A DNA stretch of 64,000 bases from Jatrophihabitans sp. GAS493 (lineage in GTDB: Bacteria; Actinomycetota; Actinomycetes; Mycobacteriales; Jatrophihabitantaceae): positions 4,077,568-4,141,567 of the forward strand of contig NZ_LT907982.1 of NCBI RefSeq assembly GCF_900230215.1, in the 5' to 3' direction. Below, piece by piece: positions 39,355 to 47,450 of this stretch (its first letter is position 1; every line of letters starts with the position of its first letter). The notes under the pieces were generated by a model. It was not told the origin of the DNA and did not search any database. It saw nothing but the letters and a program-made list of their open reading frames with translations. The position numbers and the translations under genes were made by a program.

Positions 39355-40737
39355 TCATTCCTTCGGGCTCAACCCGGCCGCCTCACGGGCCATCGCCACC
39401 GACTCCTTCATCGGGTAGTGCTTACGGGTGACGATGCGCTGCGCATAGAGGCCGCCGCCGGACTGCACGTTCGTCACGTAGTGCCAGCCGCCGAAGGCAT
39501 CGGCGACCATGTCCCGGATGGCGTGCATGATCCGCAATCGGTCCTCCCCGGAGACGTCGGGGTTTCCGGTCATGTACTGACGGATATGCCCCTCGAGTTC
39601 AGGCAGTTCGAGGTCGCCGATCGTCGGCGCGGTCAGCACCGAGCCACCCGCGATGTCGATCAGATTCCGGGCCATCGTGTTGAACTCGGCCGCCCCGTGG
39701 TACTTCGCGGCGTTCGTGTAGAGCTCATCGGGGTAGACGAACCCGTCTTCGGTGCTACGCGCGTGCGCGATGGCCGCCTCGAGCCCGGAGCGCACCAGCG
39801 TGGCGTAGATGACCAGCTCGCTGATCTTCTCCTTCACGTGCGCGACCCGCCCCAACCCGTTGGCCTCGGAGACCAATTCGGCCAGCCCGACCAGCAGGTC
39901 GGCGTCATGAGCCATCTCGGCCACCCCGCCCAATCGCTCCCAGAGCCCCAGCGAATGCGCGAAGAGAGCGGAGAACTCCGTCTGCCCATCGAGGAAGATG
40001 CGCTCGTTGGGGACGAAGACATCGTCGAAGATCACGAAGCAATCCGGCATCTGCCGCTTGCGCGACATCGGGTAGTGACGGTCATCCTCACCCCGGAACG
40101 CGTACGTGGTGTTGATCGTCGACAGTCCCGGGGCGTTAGCCGGCACGGCACAGGCGATCGCGTAGTCCTCCTCGCCCGGCCCCATCTTCTTGGTCGGCAT
40201 CACGAAGAGTTCGTGGGCTAGTGATGCGCCGGTGATGTGCAGCTTGGCCCCCCGGATGACGACACCATCGGGGCGGCGCTCGACGACCCGCAGGTAGGCG
40301 TCGACGTCCTGCTGCTTGCTCGGCGAGAGCGCGCGATGGCCCTTGGCATCGGTGATGCACTCAGTCACGCGCAGGTCGTTGTCGGCCACGTAGTCCAGGT
40401 GGGCCCGTACCCGTTCGGCGTACTCCGGGTGCGCCGCCTGCAGCTGGGGCAGCACGGTGCGCAGGGTCATCACCGAGGTGAAGGTCGTGTGCGCCAGCAT
40501 GTCCACCCCGCGCAGCAGACCGACGATCTCGCGCAGCGCGGCCGCCGACCGCGGTGGGGCGAGCAGCGGATTACGCGCACCCGGATCGTCTGAGTAGAAC
40601 GTGTCGTAGCAGTCGGCGACCAGTCCGACGGCGATCCGGGTCGTCGGATCGGTCGTCAGGTCCTCGATCCGCCGCCCATCGATGTAGCTGACCCGACCGT
40701 CAGCAAGGGAATCCACATACTGTTTGCCACCGAGCAC
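39355..40737 (-). CDS. HpaB-family flavin-dependent hydroxylase, second copy
   Basis: A 460-residue paralogue of the protein at 30995, starting MLGGKQYVDSLADGRVSYIDGRRIED. It contains VTECITDAKGHRALSP and VIRGAKLHITGASLAHELFVMPTKKMGPGEEDYAIAC. Again the AbfD iron-sulfur cysteines are missing. Both copies may act on one pathway at different steps, since their divergence is considerable. The GTG start at 40737 follows AGAGGAG. The SDR at 38577 lies downstream in the same operon. Confidence 0.82.
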   Translation of the reverse strand: MLGGKQYVDSLADGRVSYIDGRRIEDLTTDPTTRIAVGLVADCYDTFYSDDPGARNPLLAPPRSAAALREIVGLLRGVDMLAHTTFTSVMTLRTVLPQLQAAHPEYAERVRAHLDYVADNDLRVTECITDAKGHRALSPSKQQDVDAYLRVVERRPDGVVIRGAKLHITGASLAHELFVMPTKKMGPGEEDYAIACAVPANAPGLSTINTTYAFRGEDDRHYPMSRKRQMPDCFVIFDDVFVPNERIFLDGQTEFSALFAHSLGLWERLGGVAEMAHDADLLVGLAELVSEANGLGRVAHVKEKISELVIYATLVRSGLEAAIAHARSTEDGFVYPDELYTNAAKYHGAAEFNTMARNLIDIAGGSVLTAPTIGDLELPELEGHIRQYMTGNPDVSGEDRLRIMHAIRDMVADAFGGWHYVTNVQSGGGLYAQRIVTRKHYPMKESVAMAREAAGLSPKE

Positions 40738-40813
40738 TGTGCTACTCCTCTAGGTCTGTGCGGCCATCATGACGAGCATTGGACGACTTCTTCCAGGGGC
40801 CGCCCGCAGCTGC

Positions 40814-40829
40814 TTGGAGAAACCTCCAC
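40814..40829. promoter_or_regulatory. TTGGAG-AAAC-CTCCAC operator before the second HpaB gene
   Basis: Matches 11 of 12 palindrome positions and lies 76 bp upstream of the HpaB start, in the 95 bp gap after the ligase stop. Confidence 0.65.
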
Positions 40830-40832
40830 CGC

Positions 40833-42461
40833 CTAAACGGCGCCGCCGCCGACGGCCGCAACCCCGGGGCTCCAGTCGGTGAGTTCGCGCTTGAGGACCT
40901 TGCCACTGGCGTTCTTCGGTAGCTCGGATACGAACCAGTACTCCGTCGGAACCTTGTACCGACCCAGATGCTCGTTGCTGTACGCGTAGAGCTCGGCGGG
41001 CGTGGTCTGGACGCCCGGCCGCACGACGACCCAGGCCCGCACCGCCTCGCCCCAGTGATCATCCGGCACGCCGACGACGGCGATCTCCGAGACGGCGGCG
41101 TGCTCGGAGAGGACGTGCTCGATCTCCAGCGGGTAGACGTTCTCGCCGCCGCGGATGATCATGTCGTTGGCCCGGCCGTTGAGCCAGAGATAACCCTCTT
41201 CGTCGAGGTAGCCGAGGTCACCGGCCCGAAACCAGCCGTCGCCGGGCAGTGACTGGGCACTGCGCTCGGGCATCGCCAGGTACCCGGACATCGTGCAGTT
41301 GTTGCGGGTCACGATCTCCCCCACCGTCCCGGTCGGCACGTCGTTGAGGTCCTCATCGCAGATGCGCATCTCGATGCCGACGCCGGGGCGACCCACCGAA
41401 CCGAGCAGCCGCTCCTCCCCGGCCGCGGCCCGGCGGTGATCGGCCGGGGTGAGCCAACTGGCCGATCCGTTCTCGGTCCCGGCTCCGAAGCAGTTGGTGA
41501 AATCGCACCCGAACAGCTCCATCGCCTCACGCAGCAGAGCCGGCGGCATCGGTGCGGCCCCGTAGCTGATGATGCGCAGCTGGTCGTAGTTCGCCTCGCG
41601 GGCCCCCGGCACGTTCATCACCGTCTGCAGCATGGTCGGGACCAGGAAGACCGCGGTCGGGCCGTCGGGCCGGGCCAGCCAGGACTGCACCTCAACCGGC
41701 TCGAACTGTTCGAGGAGCAGGATCGGGACGGCGAAGTAGATGCACATCAAGGTCTGGAAGTAGCCGGCCGAGTGAAACAGCGGCGACGAGGTGAGGTACA
41801 CGTCGCTGCGGCTCATCGACGTCTCGAGCAGTTGGACGATGCAGACCGAGTGGGTCATCCGGTAGGAGGTCTGCACGCCCTTCGGCATCCCGGTCGTCCC
41901 GCTGGTGAAGGCCAGAATCGCGATGTCCTCAGCTCCCGCCTGCTTGGGTGCGGGCTCGGCGTCCGGACGGCCGAGGAGCAGATCCTCGTAGAACCCGGCC
42001 TCCTCGGTCTTGCGGTCGAGACAGACGACGTGCTCGAGCGAGGCGTGCTGGTCCTGGATGCCGGCCAGCAGTTCGGTGTAGCGCCCCGAGTGGAAGAGCA
42101 CCTTCGGCTCACCGCGGGAGAGCAGCACGTCGGCCTCCCGCCGGCTGAGCCGGAAATTCAGCGGCATGAAGGTGGCGCCGAGCTTCAGGGTCGCCAGCAG
42201 CACCTCGACGTGACGCAGGCCGTCGGTCGCCATCGTCGCCACCCGGTCGCCGGGCCCGATACCCTGCTCGCGCAGCAGGTCGACGAGCTGGTTCACCCGA
42301 TGATTGAGCTGGTTGTAGGTCACCCGCCGGCCGTCGCCCAGGATCAGGGCCGTCGTGTCGCCGGCCCGCCGCGCCGCCAGGCGCAGCCAATCACCGGGCA
42401 GCACGTTGAACGAGGTGTAACTTCCATCGCCTTGGTAAGTCGTTATCGGTACCGATTGCAC
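40833..42461 (-). CDS. Acyl-CoA ligase (AMP-forming, FadD-like)
   Basis: A 542-residue adenylate-forming enzyme. ILAFTSGTTGMPKGV is the P-loop-like motif, YGAAPMPPALLREAM and FGAGTENGSASW the ATP pocket, GWFRAGDLGYLDEEGYLWL and RGGENVYPLEIEHVL the hinge blocks, and LPKNASGKVLKREL carries the catalytic Lys. It activates a carboxylic acid to its CoA thioester. It is the last of three related ligases transcribed leftward from 45691; the next gene up ends 27 bp before its start. Confidence 0.9.
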   Translation of the reverse strand: MQSVPITTYQGDGSYTSFNVLPGDWLRLAARRAGDTTALILGDGRRVTYNQLNHRVNQLVDLLREQGIGPGDRVATMATDGLRHVEVLLATLKLGATFMPLNFRLSRREADVLLSRGEPKVLFHSGRYTELLAGIQDQHASLEHVVCLDRKTEEAGFYEDLLLGRPDAEPAPKQAGAEDIAILAFTSGTTGMPKGVQTSYRMTHSVCIVQLLETSMSRSDVYLTSSPLFHSAGYFQTLMCIYFAVPILLLEQFEPVEVQSWLARPDGPTAVFLVPTMLQTVMNVPGAREANYDQLRIISYGAAPMPPALLREAMELFGCDFTNCFGAGTENGSASWLTPADHRRAAAGEERLLGSVGRPGVGIEMRICDEDLNDVPTGTVGEIVTRNNCTMSGYLAMPERSAQSLPGDGWFRAGDLGYLDEEGYLWLNGRANDMIIRGGENVYPLEIEHVLSEHAAVSEIAVVGVPDDHWGEAVRAWVVVRPGVQTTPAELYAYSNEHLGRYKVPTEYWFVSELPKNASGKVLKRELTDWSPGVAAVGGGAV

Positions 42462-42488
42462 GTCAGAACTCCAATGAAAGTCGGTAAA

Positions 42489-44099
42489 TCAGGGCTGGAG
42501 GCGAAGCTCCCGCTTGAGGATCTTGCCGCTGGCGTTGGTGGGCAGGGCGTCGACGAATCGGAATTCCGCCGGCACCTTGAACTTGGCCAGCCGGGCAACG
42601 CAGTGTTCGCGCAACTCGTCGGGCGTGACGACCACACCTTGGCGAACGGTAACGAAGGCCCGCACGATCTCCCCCCAGTGCTCGTCGGCGACGCCGATCA
42701 CCGCGCTCTGCACCACCGCGGGGTGTTCGGCCAGCACGGTCTCGATCTCGCTCGGGTAGACGTTCTCACCACCGCGAATGATCATGTCCTTCTTGCGTCC
42801 GTGCAGATACAGGTAGCCGTTCTTGCCCACGTAGGCCATGTCACCGGCCCGGAACCAGCCGTCGCGGAAGGCCCGCGCCGTCTCCTCGGGCATGTCCAGG
42901 TAGCCGTCCATCAGCATGTCGCTGCGGGTGGCGATCTCGCCGACCTCGCCCACCGGGACGTCGTTCATGTCGTCATCCACCAGCCGGAACGCCACGCCGT
43001 GCGAGGGCTTGCCGATGGAACCGAGCAGCTCCGGCTCGCCGGCCATCGCCCGGCGATGGTCGGCCGCGGAGAGGACGGCCTGCAGGCCGGCCTCGGTGCC
43101 GGCGCCGAAGGCATTGATGAAGTCGCAGCCGAAGACGTCCATTGCCCGCCGCAGCAGGGTCGGTGACATGGGCGAGGCGCCATAGTAGATGCAGCGCAGG
43201 TTCCTCAGTTGCAGTCCGTCGACCTCTGGCCGCTGCAGCAGCATGCTGATCATGGTCGGCACCATGAACATCGCGGTGATCTCGTCCTTGACCAGGATCG
43301 GAAGGAGATCGTCCGGGCTGAACTGCGGCAGGATCAGCGACGTGAAGCCGTACCACACGCTGGCCAGCAGGGCGCAGACTCCGCTGATATGGAAGGTCGG
43401 GGCGGCGACGTAGCGCAGGTCGTCGGTACGCAGGTCGTAGTCGGCGATGTGCCCGGCGATCATCGCCTTGATCATCCGTTGGGACTGCACCACACCCTTG
43501 GGTAGCCCGGTCGTTCCGGAGGTGAAGGCCAATCCGATCGTGTCAGTGTCGGAGGAGACGACGGGCGGTTCGACGTCCACGCCGCAGGCCAGCAGTTGCG
43601 CATACTCGCTCTGCTCACCGTCACCGTCACCGTCGCCGTTACCGTCGAAGGCCACGTAGATCCGGATGCTCTCCACGGTGTCGGCGAAGCCGGCGAGCAG
43701 ATCGGCGTAGGCGGAATCGTAGAAGAGGGCGACCGGCTGGGCTCGTTCGATGAGCACCGCGACCTCCGGCCGGGTGAGGCGGTAGTTCAGCGGCACGTAG
43801 ACGGCCCCGAGTTTTAACGCGGCTAGCACAACCTCGATGTAGCAGTTGGAGTCGAGGGCGAAGACCGCGAGGCGATCCCCCTTCCCCACCCCACGGGCGG
43901 CCAGCGCTGACGCCAGTCGATTCACCCGCGAGTTGACCTCGGAGAAGGTCAGAAAAGACTGGTCCGGGAAGAGGAAGCAGGGCTTGTCGGGGTCACGGGC
44001 GGCGCTGAGGGGCAGCGCCTCACCAAGCGTGATTCGCAGGCTTGAGGCCAAGGCCGGGGTCGCCAGATACCCTCGGGCGGCATCCAAATTTTCAGTCAT
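42489..44099 (-). CDS. Acyl-CoA ligase (AMP-forming, FadD-like)
   Basis: A 536-residue protein with LAFTSGTTGLPKGV, YYGASPMSPTLLRRAM, FGAGTEAGLQAV, GWFRAGDMAYVGKNGYLYL and LPTNASGKILKREL. It is clearly a paralogue of its downstream neighbour. The stretch DGNGDGDGDGEQ near residue 150 comes from a hexanucleotide repeat and marks a surface loop. The start overlaps the upstream ligase stop (ATGA). Confidence 0.9.
   Translation of the reverse strand: MTENLDAARGYLATPALASSLRITLGEALPLSAARDPDKPCFLFPDQSFLTFSEVNSRVNRLASALAARGVGKGDRLAVFALDSNCYIEVVLAALKLGAVYVPLNYRLTRPEVAVLIERAQPVALFYDSAYADLLAGFADTVESIRIYVAFDGNGDGDGDGEQSEYAQLLACGVDVEPPVVSSDTDTIGLAFTSGTTGLPKGVVQSQRMIKAMIAGHIADYDLRTDDLRYVAAPTFHISGVCALLASVWYGFTSLILPQFSPDDLLPILVKDEITAMFMVPTMISMLLQRPEVDGLQLRNLRCIYYGASPMSPTLLRRAMDVFGCDFINAFGAGTEAGLQAVLSAADHRRAMAGEPELLGSIGKPSHGVAFRLVDDDMNDVPVGEVGEIATRSDMLMDGYLDMPEETARAFRDGWFRAGDMAYVGKNGYLYLHGRKKDMIIRGGENVYPSEIETVLAEHPAVVQSAVIGVADEHWGEIVRAFVTVRQGVVVTPDELREHCVARLAKFKVPAEFRFVDALPTNASGKILKRELRLQP
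43615..43647. repeat. Hexanucleotide repeat (GTCACC-type) in a ligase gene
   Basis: About five imperfect copies of a GTCACC-like 6 bp unit encode the acidic loop GNGDGDGDG. The frame is maintained. Confidence 0.8.
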
Positions 44100-45691
44100 G
44101 ATCTTCCTCCGGGAGAGGTGATGGTCTCCAGCGCCGCGGTGCCGGAAGGGCTGGGGGTGACCGCCAGCTGGCGAAGCGCGTCCTTGCGGATTTTGCCGGT
44201 GCCGTTGCGCGGGAGCGCGGCCAGCAGGTAGAAGTCGACCGGGACCTTGTAGCCGGCCAGGTGATCACGGCAGAGCAGTTCGAGGTCCAGGGGCGACGGC
44301 GGGTCACCGCGGTACTCGACGAAGGCAACCGGCAGCTCGCCCCAGTACGGGTCCGGGCGTCCGACGACGGCGGCCGCGGTCACCGAGGCCGGCCGGGAGA
44401 GTACGGTCTCGATCTCGGCCACGTAGATGTTCTCGCCGCCGCGAATGATCACGTCACGGCTGCGCCCGCCGAGCGTCAGGTACCCGTGCTCATCGAAGTA
44501 GCCGAGGTCACCGCTGAAGAACCACCCGTCCCGCAGGGCGATCCTGGTCTCTTCCGGATCGTCGAGATAGCCGCTCATCACGACGTCGGTGCGGGCGGCG
44601 ATGTGGCCGACGACGCCGGCCGCCACCTCGATGCCGTCCTCGTCGAGGATGCGCAGATCGACGCCGATGATCGACTGACCGACCGTGGTGAGCAGGTCGA
44701 TCTCGCCGGCCAGCGCCCGGCGGTGGTCCTCCGGACGGAGGTAGCTCTGCAGGTTCGACTCGGTCCCCGAGCCGTAGAGGTTCCAGAAATCGCACTCCGG
44801 CCAGCGGGCCAGTGCCCGCTGCAGCAGCGCCGGTGGCATCGGGGCACCGCCGTAGAGAATCTGCCGCATGCGCTCGGAGGCAGCGGCCGGCCGCTCCAGG
44901 TCGAGAATCGCGTTGATCATGGTGGGCACCAGGAAGCATCCGGTGAGCAGACCTGAGCTCATCGCCTCATCGGTGACCTGTGGATCGAACTGCTCGGTGA
45001 TCAGGGAGGCGCACCCGACGGTCAGCTGGCCGAGCACGACGAAGAGGCCGGCGGCATGAAACAGTGGCGAGGCCGTGTAGCGCACCTCGCCCGGCTTCGG
45101 CAGACACTCCCAGAGCTGGGCCGCGACGGCCTTGACCATGCGGTGCGACTGCAGGACGCCCTTCGGCTGCCCGGTCGTTCCGCTGGTGAACATGATGATG
45201 AGAATGTCGTCGTCGGCCACACTGATGCGCACCTCACCCGAGTCACCCTGACTGATCAGGTCGGAGAGGTCATCGCCGAGCGATCCGTCCAGTGACAACA
45301 ACTGCGGTGGGGCCGGCAGTGCTTCAACGAGGCTGCGCCCCACGGCGACGTAGCGATCGCAGACGAAGAGGAAGTCGGCATCCGCGCGCCCCATCAGGGT
45401 CTGCAGCTCCTCATCGACCAACCGGAAGTTCAGCGGGACGAAGGTCGCGCCGAGCTTGAGGCAGGCCAGGAAGAGCTCCACGTACTCAAAGGTGTCGACC
45501 GAGAGCACAGCGACCCGGGTCGCCTTGACCACCCCTCGCGCGGCGAGGGAGTTGGCCAGCCGGTTGACCCGCTCCTCGACCTCCGCGAAGGTACGACCAG
45601 ACCCAGCCGGATCGAGCAGACAGGGCAGCGTCGGAAAGAGCCGGGCGGAACGGGTGATGGCCTGGCCAACTCCGAAGTCCGGACGCTGCAT
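44096..45691 (-). CDS. Acyl-CoA ligase (AMP-forming, FadD-like)
   Basis: A 531-residue protein with IIMFTSGTTGQPKGV, LYGGAPMPPALLQRAL, LYGSGTESNLQSY, GWFFSGDLGYFDEHGYLTL and LPRNGTGKIRKDAL. It is the first gene of the three-ligase operon and has an operator palindrome 89 bp upstream. The three ligases share about the same architecture but differ in the substrate-pocket blocks, suggesting different acids or successive pathway intermediates. Confidence 0.9.
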   Translation of the reverse strand: MQRPDFGVGQAITRSARLFPTLPCLLDPAGSGRTFAEVEERVNRLANSLAARGVVKATRVAVLSVDTFEYVELFLACLKLGATFVPLNFRLVDEELQTLMGRADADFLFVCDRYVAVGRSLVEALPAPPQLLSLDGSLGDDLSDLISQGDSGEVRISVADDDILIIMFTSGTTGQPKGVLQSHRMVKAVAAQLWECLPKPGEVRYTASPLFHAAGLFVVLGQLTVGCASLITEQFDPQVTDEAMSSGLLTGCFLVPTMINAILDLERPAAASERMRQILYGGAPMPPALLQRALARWPECDFWNLYGSGTESNLQSYLRPEDHRRALAGEIDLLTTVGQSIIGVDLRILDEDGIEVAAGVVGHIAARTDVVMSGYLDDPEETRIALRDGWFFSGDLGYFDEHGYLTLGGRSRDVIIRGGENIYVAEIETVLSRPASVTAAAVVGRPDPYWGELPVAFVEYRGDPPSPLDLELLCRDHLAGYKVPVDFYLLAALPRNGTGKIRKDALRQLAVTPSPSGTAALETITSPGGRS

Positions 45692-45780
45692 TCGTGCTCC
45701 CTACCCGTATGGCGGATTCTGTGTGCCCGGTCACGCTAGCGCCGCCCCCACACTTCGGCGAGAGTCCGGCCGGTGCCCGT

Positions 45781-45796
45781 TTGGAGTTCCATCCAA
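45781..45796. promoter_or_regulatory. TTGGAG-TTCC-ATCCAA operator before the ligase operon
   Basis: Matches 11 of 12 consensus positions, with extra outer symmetry (CGTTTGGA paired with TCCAAACG). It lies 89 bp upstream of the first ligase start, in a 110 bp gap. Confidence 0.65.
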
Positions 45797-45801
45797 ACGG
45801 T

Positions 45802-47415
45802 TCACCGGTCGCTGTGCCGACCCTCCAGCCCGTGCGCCCGCGCGTCCCAGCAGTCCGGCCCGATGCCCGCCTTACGCAGCTCGCCCTTCTGCACCCGTTC
45901 GGTCGGGGTGAGCGGCAGTGTCTGGAAAATCTCTATGTAACGCGGCACCATGAAGTACGGCAGTCGCTCGCGCAGGGCGGCGTGCAGGGCGGCGAGATCG
46001 AGCTTCGCCGCCGGCTCCAGCTGCAGGCAGGCCATGACCTCCTGCTCACCGTCGGGACTGTTGACCCCGACAACGGCGGCCAGCTTCACTTCGGGGTGCC
46101 GCATGATCTCCGCCTCCACCTCGACCGACGAGATGTTCTCACCGCGCCGCCGGATCGCGTCGACGTTGCGGTCGACGTAGAAGAAGCGATCCTCTTCGTC
46201 CTGGCGCACCAGGTCGCCGGAGTGCAGCCATAGATTGCGCCACTTGAGCGCCGTCGCCTCCGGGTTGTGCTGGTACTCAAGCATCGTCGACCAGGGCTCA
46301 CGGGGGCGCACGATCAACTCGCCGATCTCGCCCCGTGGCACGTCCAGGTCGTTGGCGTCGACCACCCGGGCCTCGAAGTCCGGCCGCACCCGTCCGCTGC
46401 AGAACGGCAGATCCTCGCCATAGCGTGCGGCCAGGGCCAGCACCGCTTCGGTCTGACCGAGGCCGCCGGCGATCTCGACCCCGAACCGCTTCTTGAACGT
46501 CTCGTTCTCGTTGACGATCGGCGCCATCACCACCTTGCAGAGCGTGGTCTCCGCATCGTCGGGTCGCTCCGGCTGGGCCAGCACGAAGTTCACCATCGCC
46601 GCGATCATCGTCGTCTGGGTCGCGCTGAAACGACGCACGTCGTCCCAGAAACCGGTGGCCGTGAACCGCTCGACCAGCGCCGCCGCGCCGCCGACCTGAA
46701 GTGGCGCGAGCACCCCGGTCCACTGCCCGGCGATGTGGAACTGCGGCAGTGTCACCAGCACGACGTCGTCGAGGGTGGCCAGCCCCCAGTGCTCGACGCT
46801 GACGTAGCTGAAGCCCAGCCCGTGCGGCTGCACCACACCCTTGGACGGGCCAGTGGTCCCCGACGTGTACACGATCGCCGATCGATGCCAGACCTGAACC
46901 GGCTCCTCGGCTCCGCCACCGGGGCCGTCGGTGAGCACGGCGTCGAAATCCAGCACCTCGAAGCGTCCGGGGGGCAGCGCGGCACCGGTGCCGCCGCGAA
47001 CAATCACCCGCCGTAGCGCGGGGACGTCGGCCTCGATGAGGGCCAGCCGCTCGCAGTACTGATCCTCGATGACCATGGTGTCGGCATCCGAGTTGTTGAT
47101 GACGTGGGTTAGCAGGCCGCCACGGTAGGCGGTGTTCACCTGGGCCTGCACGCGGCCGTGGTAGTTCGCCCCCAGCCAGGTCAGCACGTGGTCCACGTGG
47201 TTGTCGAGCATCAGCAGCACGGCCTGCTGCCAGCCGATGCCCAGCTCGCGCAGCGCCGAGCCACGGCGATCGGCCTCGCCCGCCAGTTCGGCGTAGCTGA
47301 CCCGGCGATGGCCATCGAGTAGTGCCGTCCGGTCGGGCCAGCGCCGCGCCCCGGCATCGAGCAGCGCGGGAATCGTGCGGTCAGTGAGGGGTACGTGCAG
47401 ATCGACCGAATTCAT
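45802..47415 (-). CDS. Acyl-CoA ligase (AMP-forming, CaiC/crotonobetaine-type)
   Basis: A 537-residue ligase from a different subgroup than the other three. It carries IVYTSGTTGPSKGVVQPHGLG, GGLGQTEAVLALAARYG, LWLHSGDLVRQDEEDRFFYVDR and RRRGENISSVEVEAEIM. The usual terminal GK motif reads TPTERVQKGELR, as in CaiC-like enzymes. It activates small or polar carboxylic acids in characterised relatives. The gene sits 33 bp after the PucR regulator on the same strand, with a strong hairpin in between. Confidence 0.87.
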   Translation of the reverse strand: MNSVDLHVPLTDRTIPALLDAGARRWPDRTALLDGHRRVSYAELAGEADRRGSALRELGIGWQQAVLLMLDNHVDHVLTWLGANYHGRVQAQVNTAYRGGLLTHVINNSDADTMVIEDQYCERLALIEADVPALRRVIVRGGTGAALPPGRFEVLDFDAVLTDGPGGGAEEPVQVWHRSAIVYTSGTTGPSKGVVQPHGLGFSYVSVEHWGLATLDDVVLVTLPQFHIAGQWTGVLAPLQVGGAAALVERFTATGFWDDVRRFSATQTTMIAAMVNFVLAQPERPDDAETTLCKVVMAPIVNENETFKKRFGVEIAGGLGQTEAVLALAARYGEDLPFCSGRVRPDFEARVVDANDLDVPRGEIGELIVRPREPWSTMLEYQHNPEATALKWRNLWLHSGDLVRQDEEDRFFYVDRNVDAIRRRGENISSVEVEAEIMRHPEVKLAAVVGVNSPDGEQEVMACLQLEPAAKLDLAALHAALRERLPYFMVPRYIEIFQTLPLTPTERVQKGELRKAGIGPDCWDARAHGLEGRHSDR

Positions 47416-47420
47416 GAGTT

Positions 47421-47450
47421 GAGCAGAACAGGTCGGCGCAGGTTCTGCTC
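47421..47450 (-). promoter_or_regulatory. 9 bp hairpin between pucR-type regulator and caiC-like ligase
   Basis: GAGCAGAAC (47421-47429) pairs perfectly with GTTCTGCTC (47442-47450) over a 12-base loop. It overlaps the regulator's stop codon and ends five bases before the ligase ATG, in place of a Shine-Dalgarno. It may be an attenuator, a translation switch or a protein-binding site. Confidence 0.6.
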
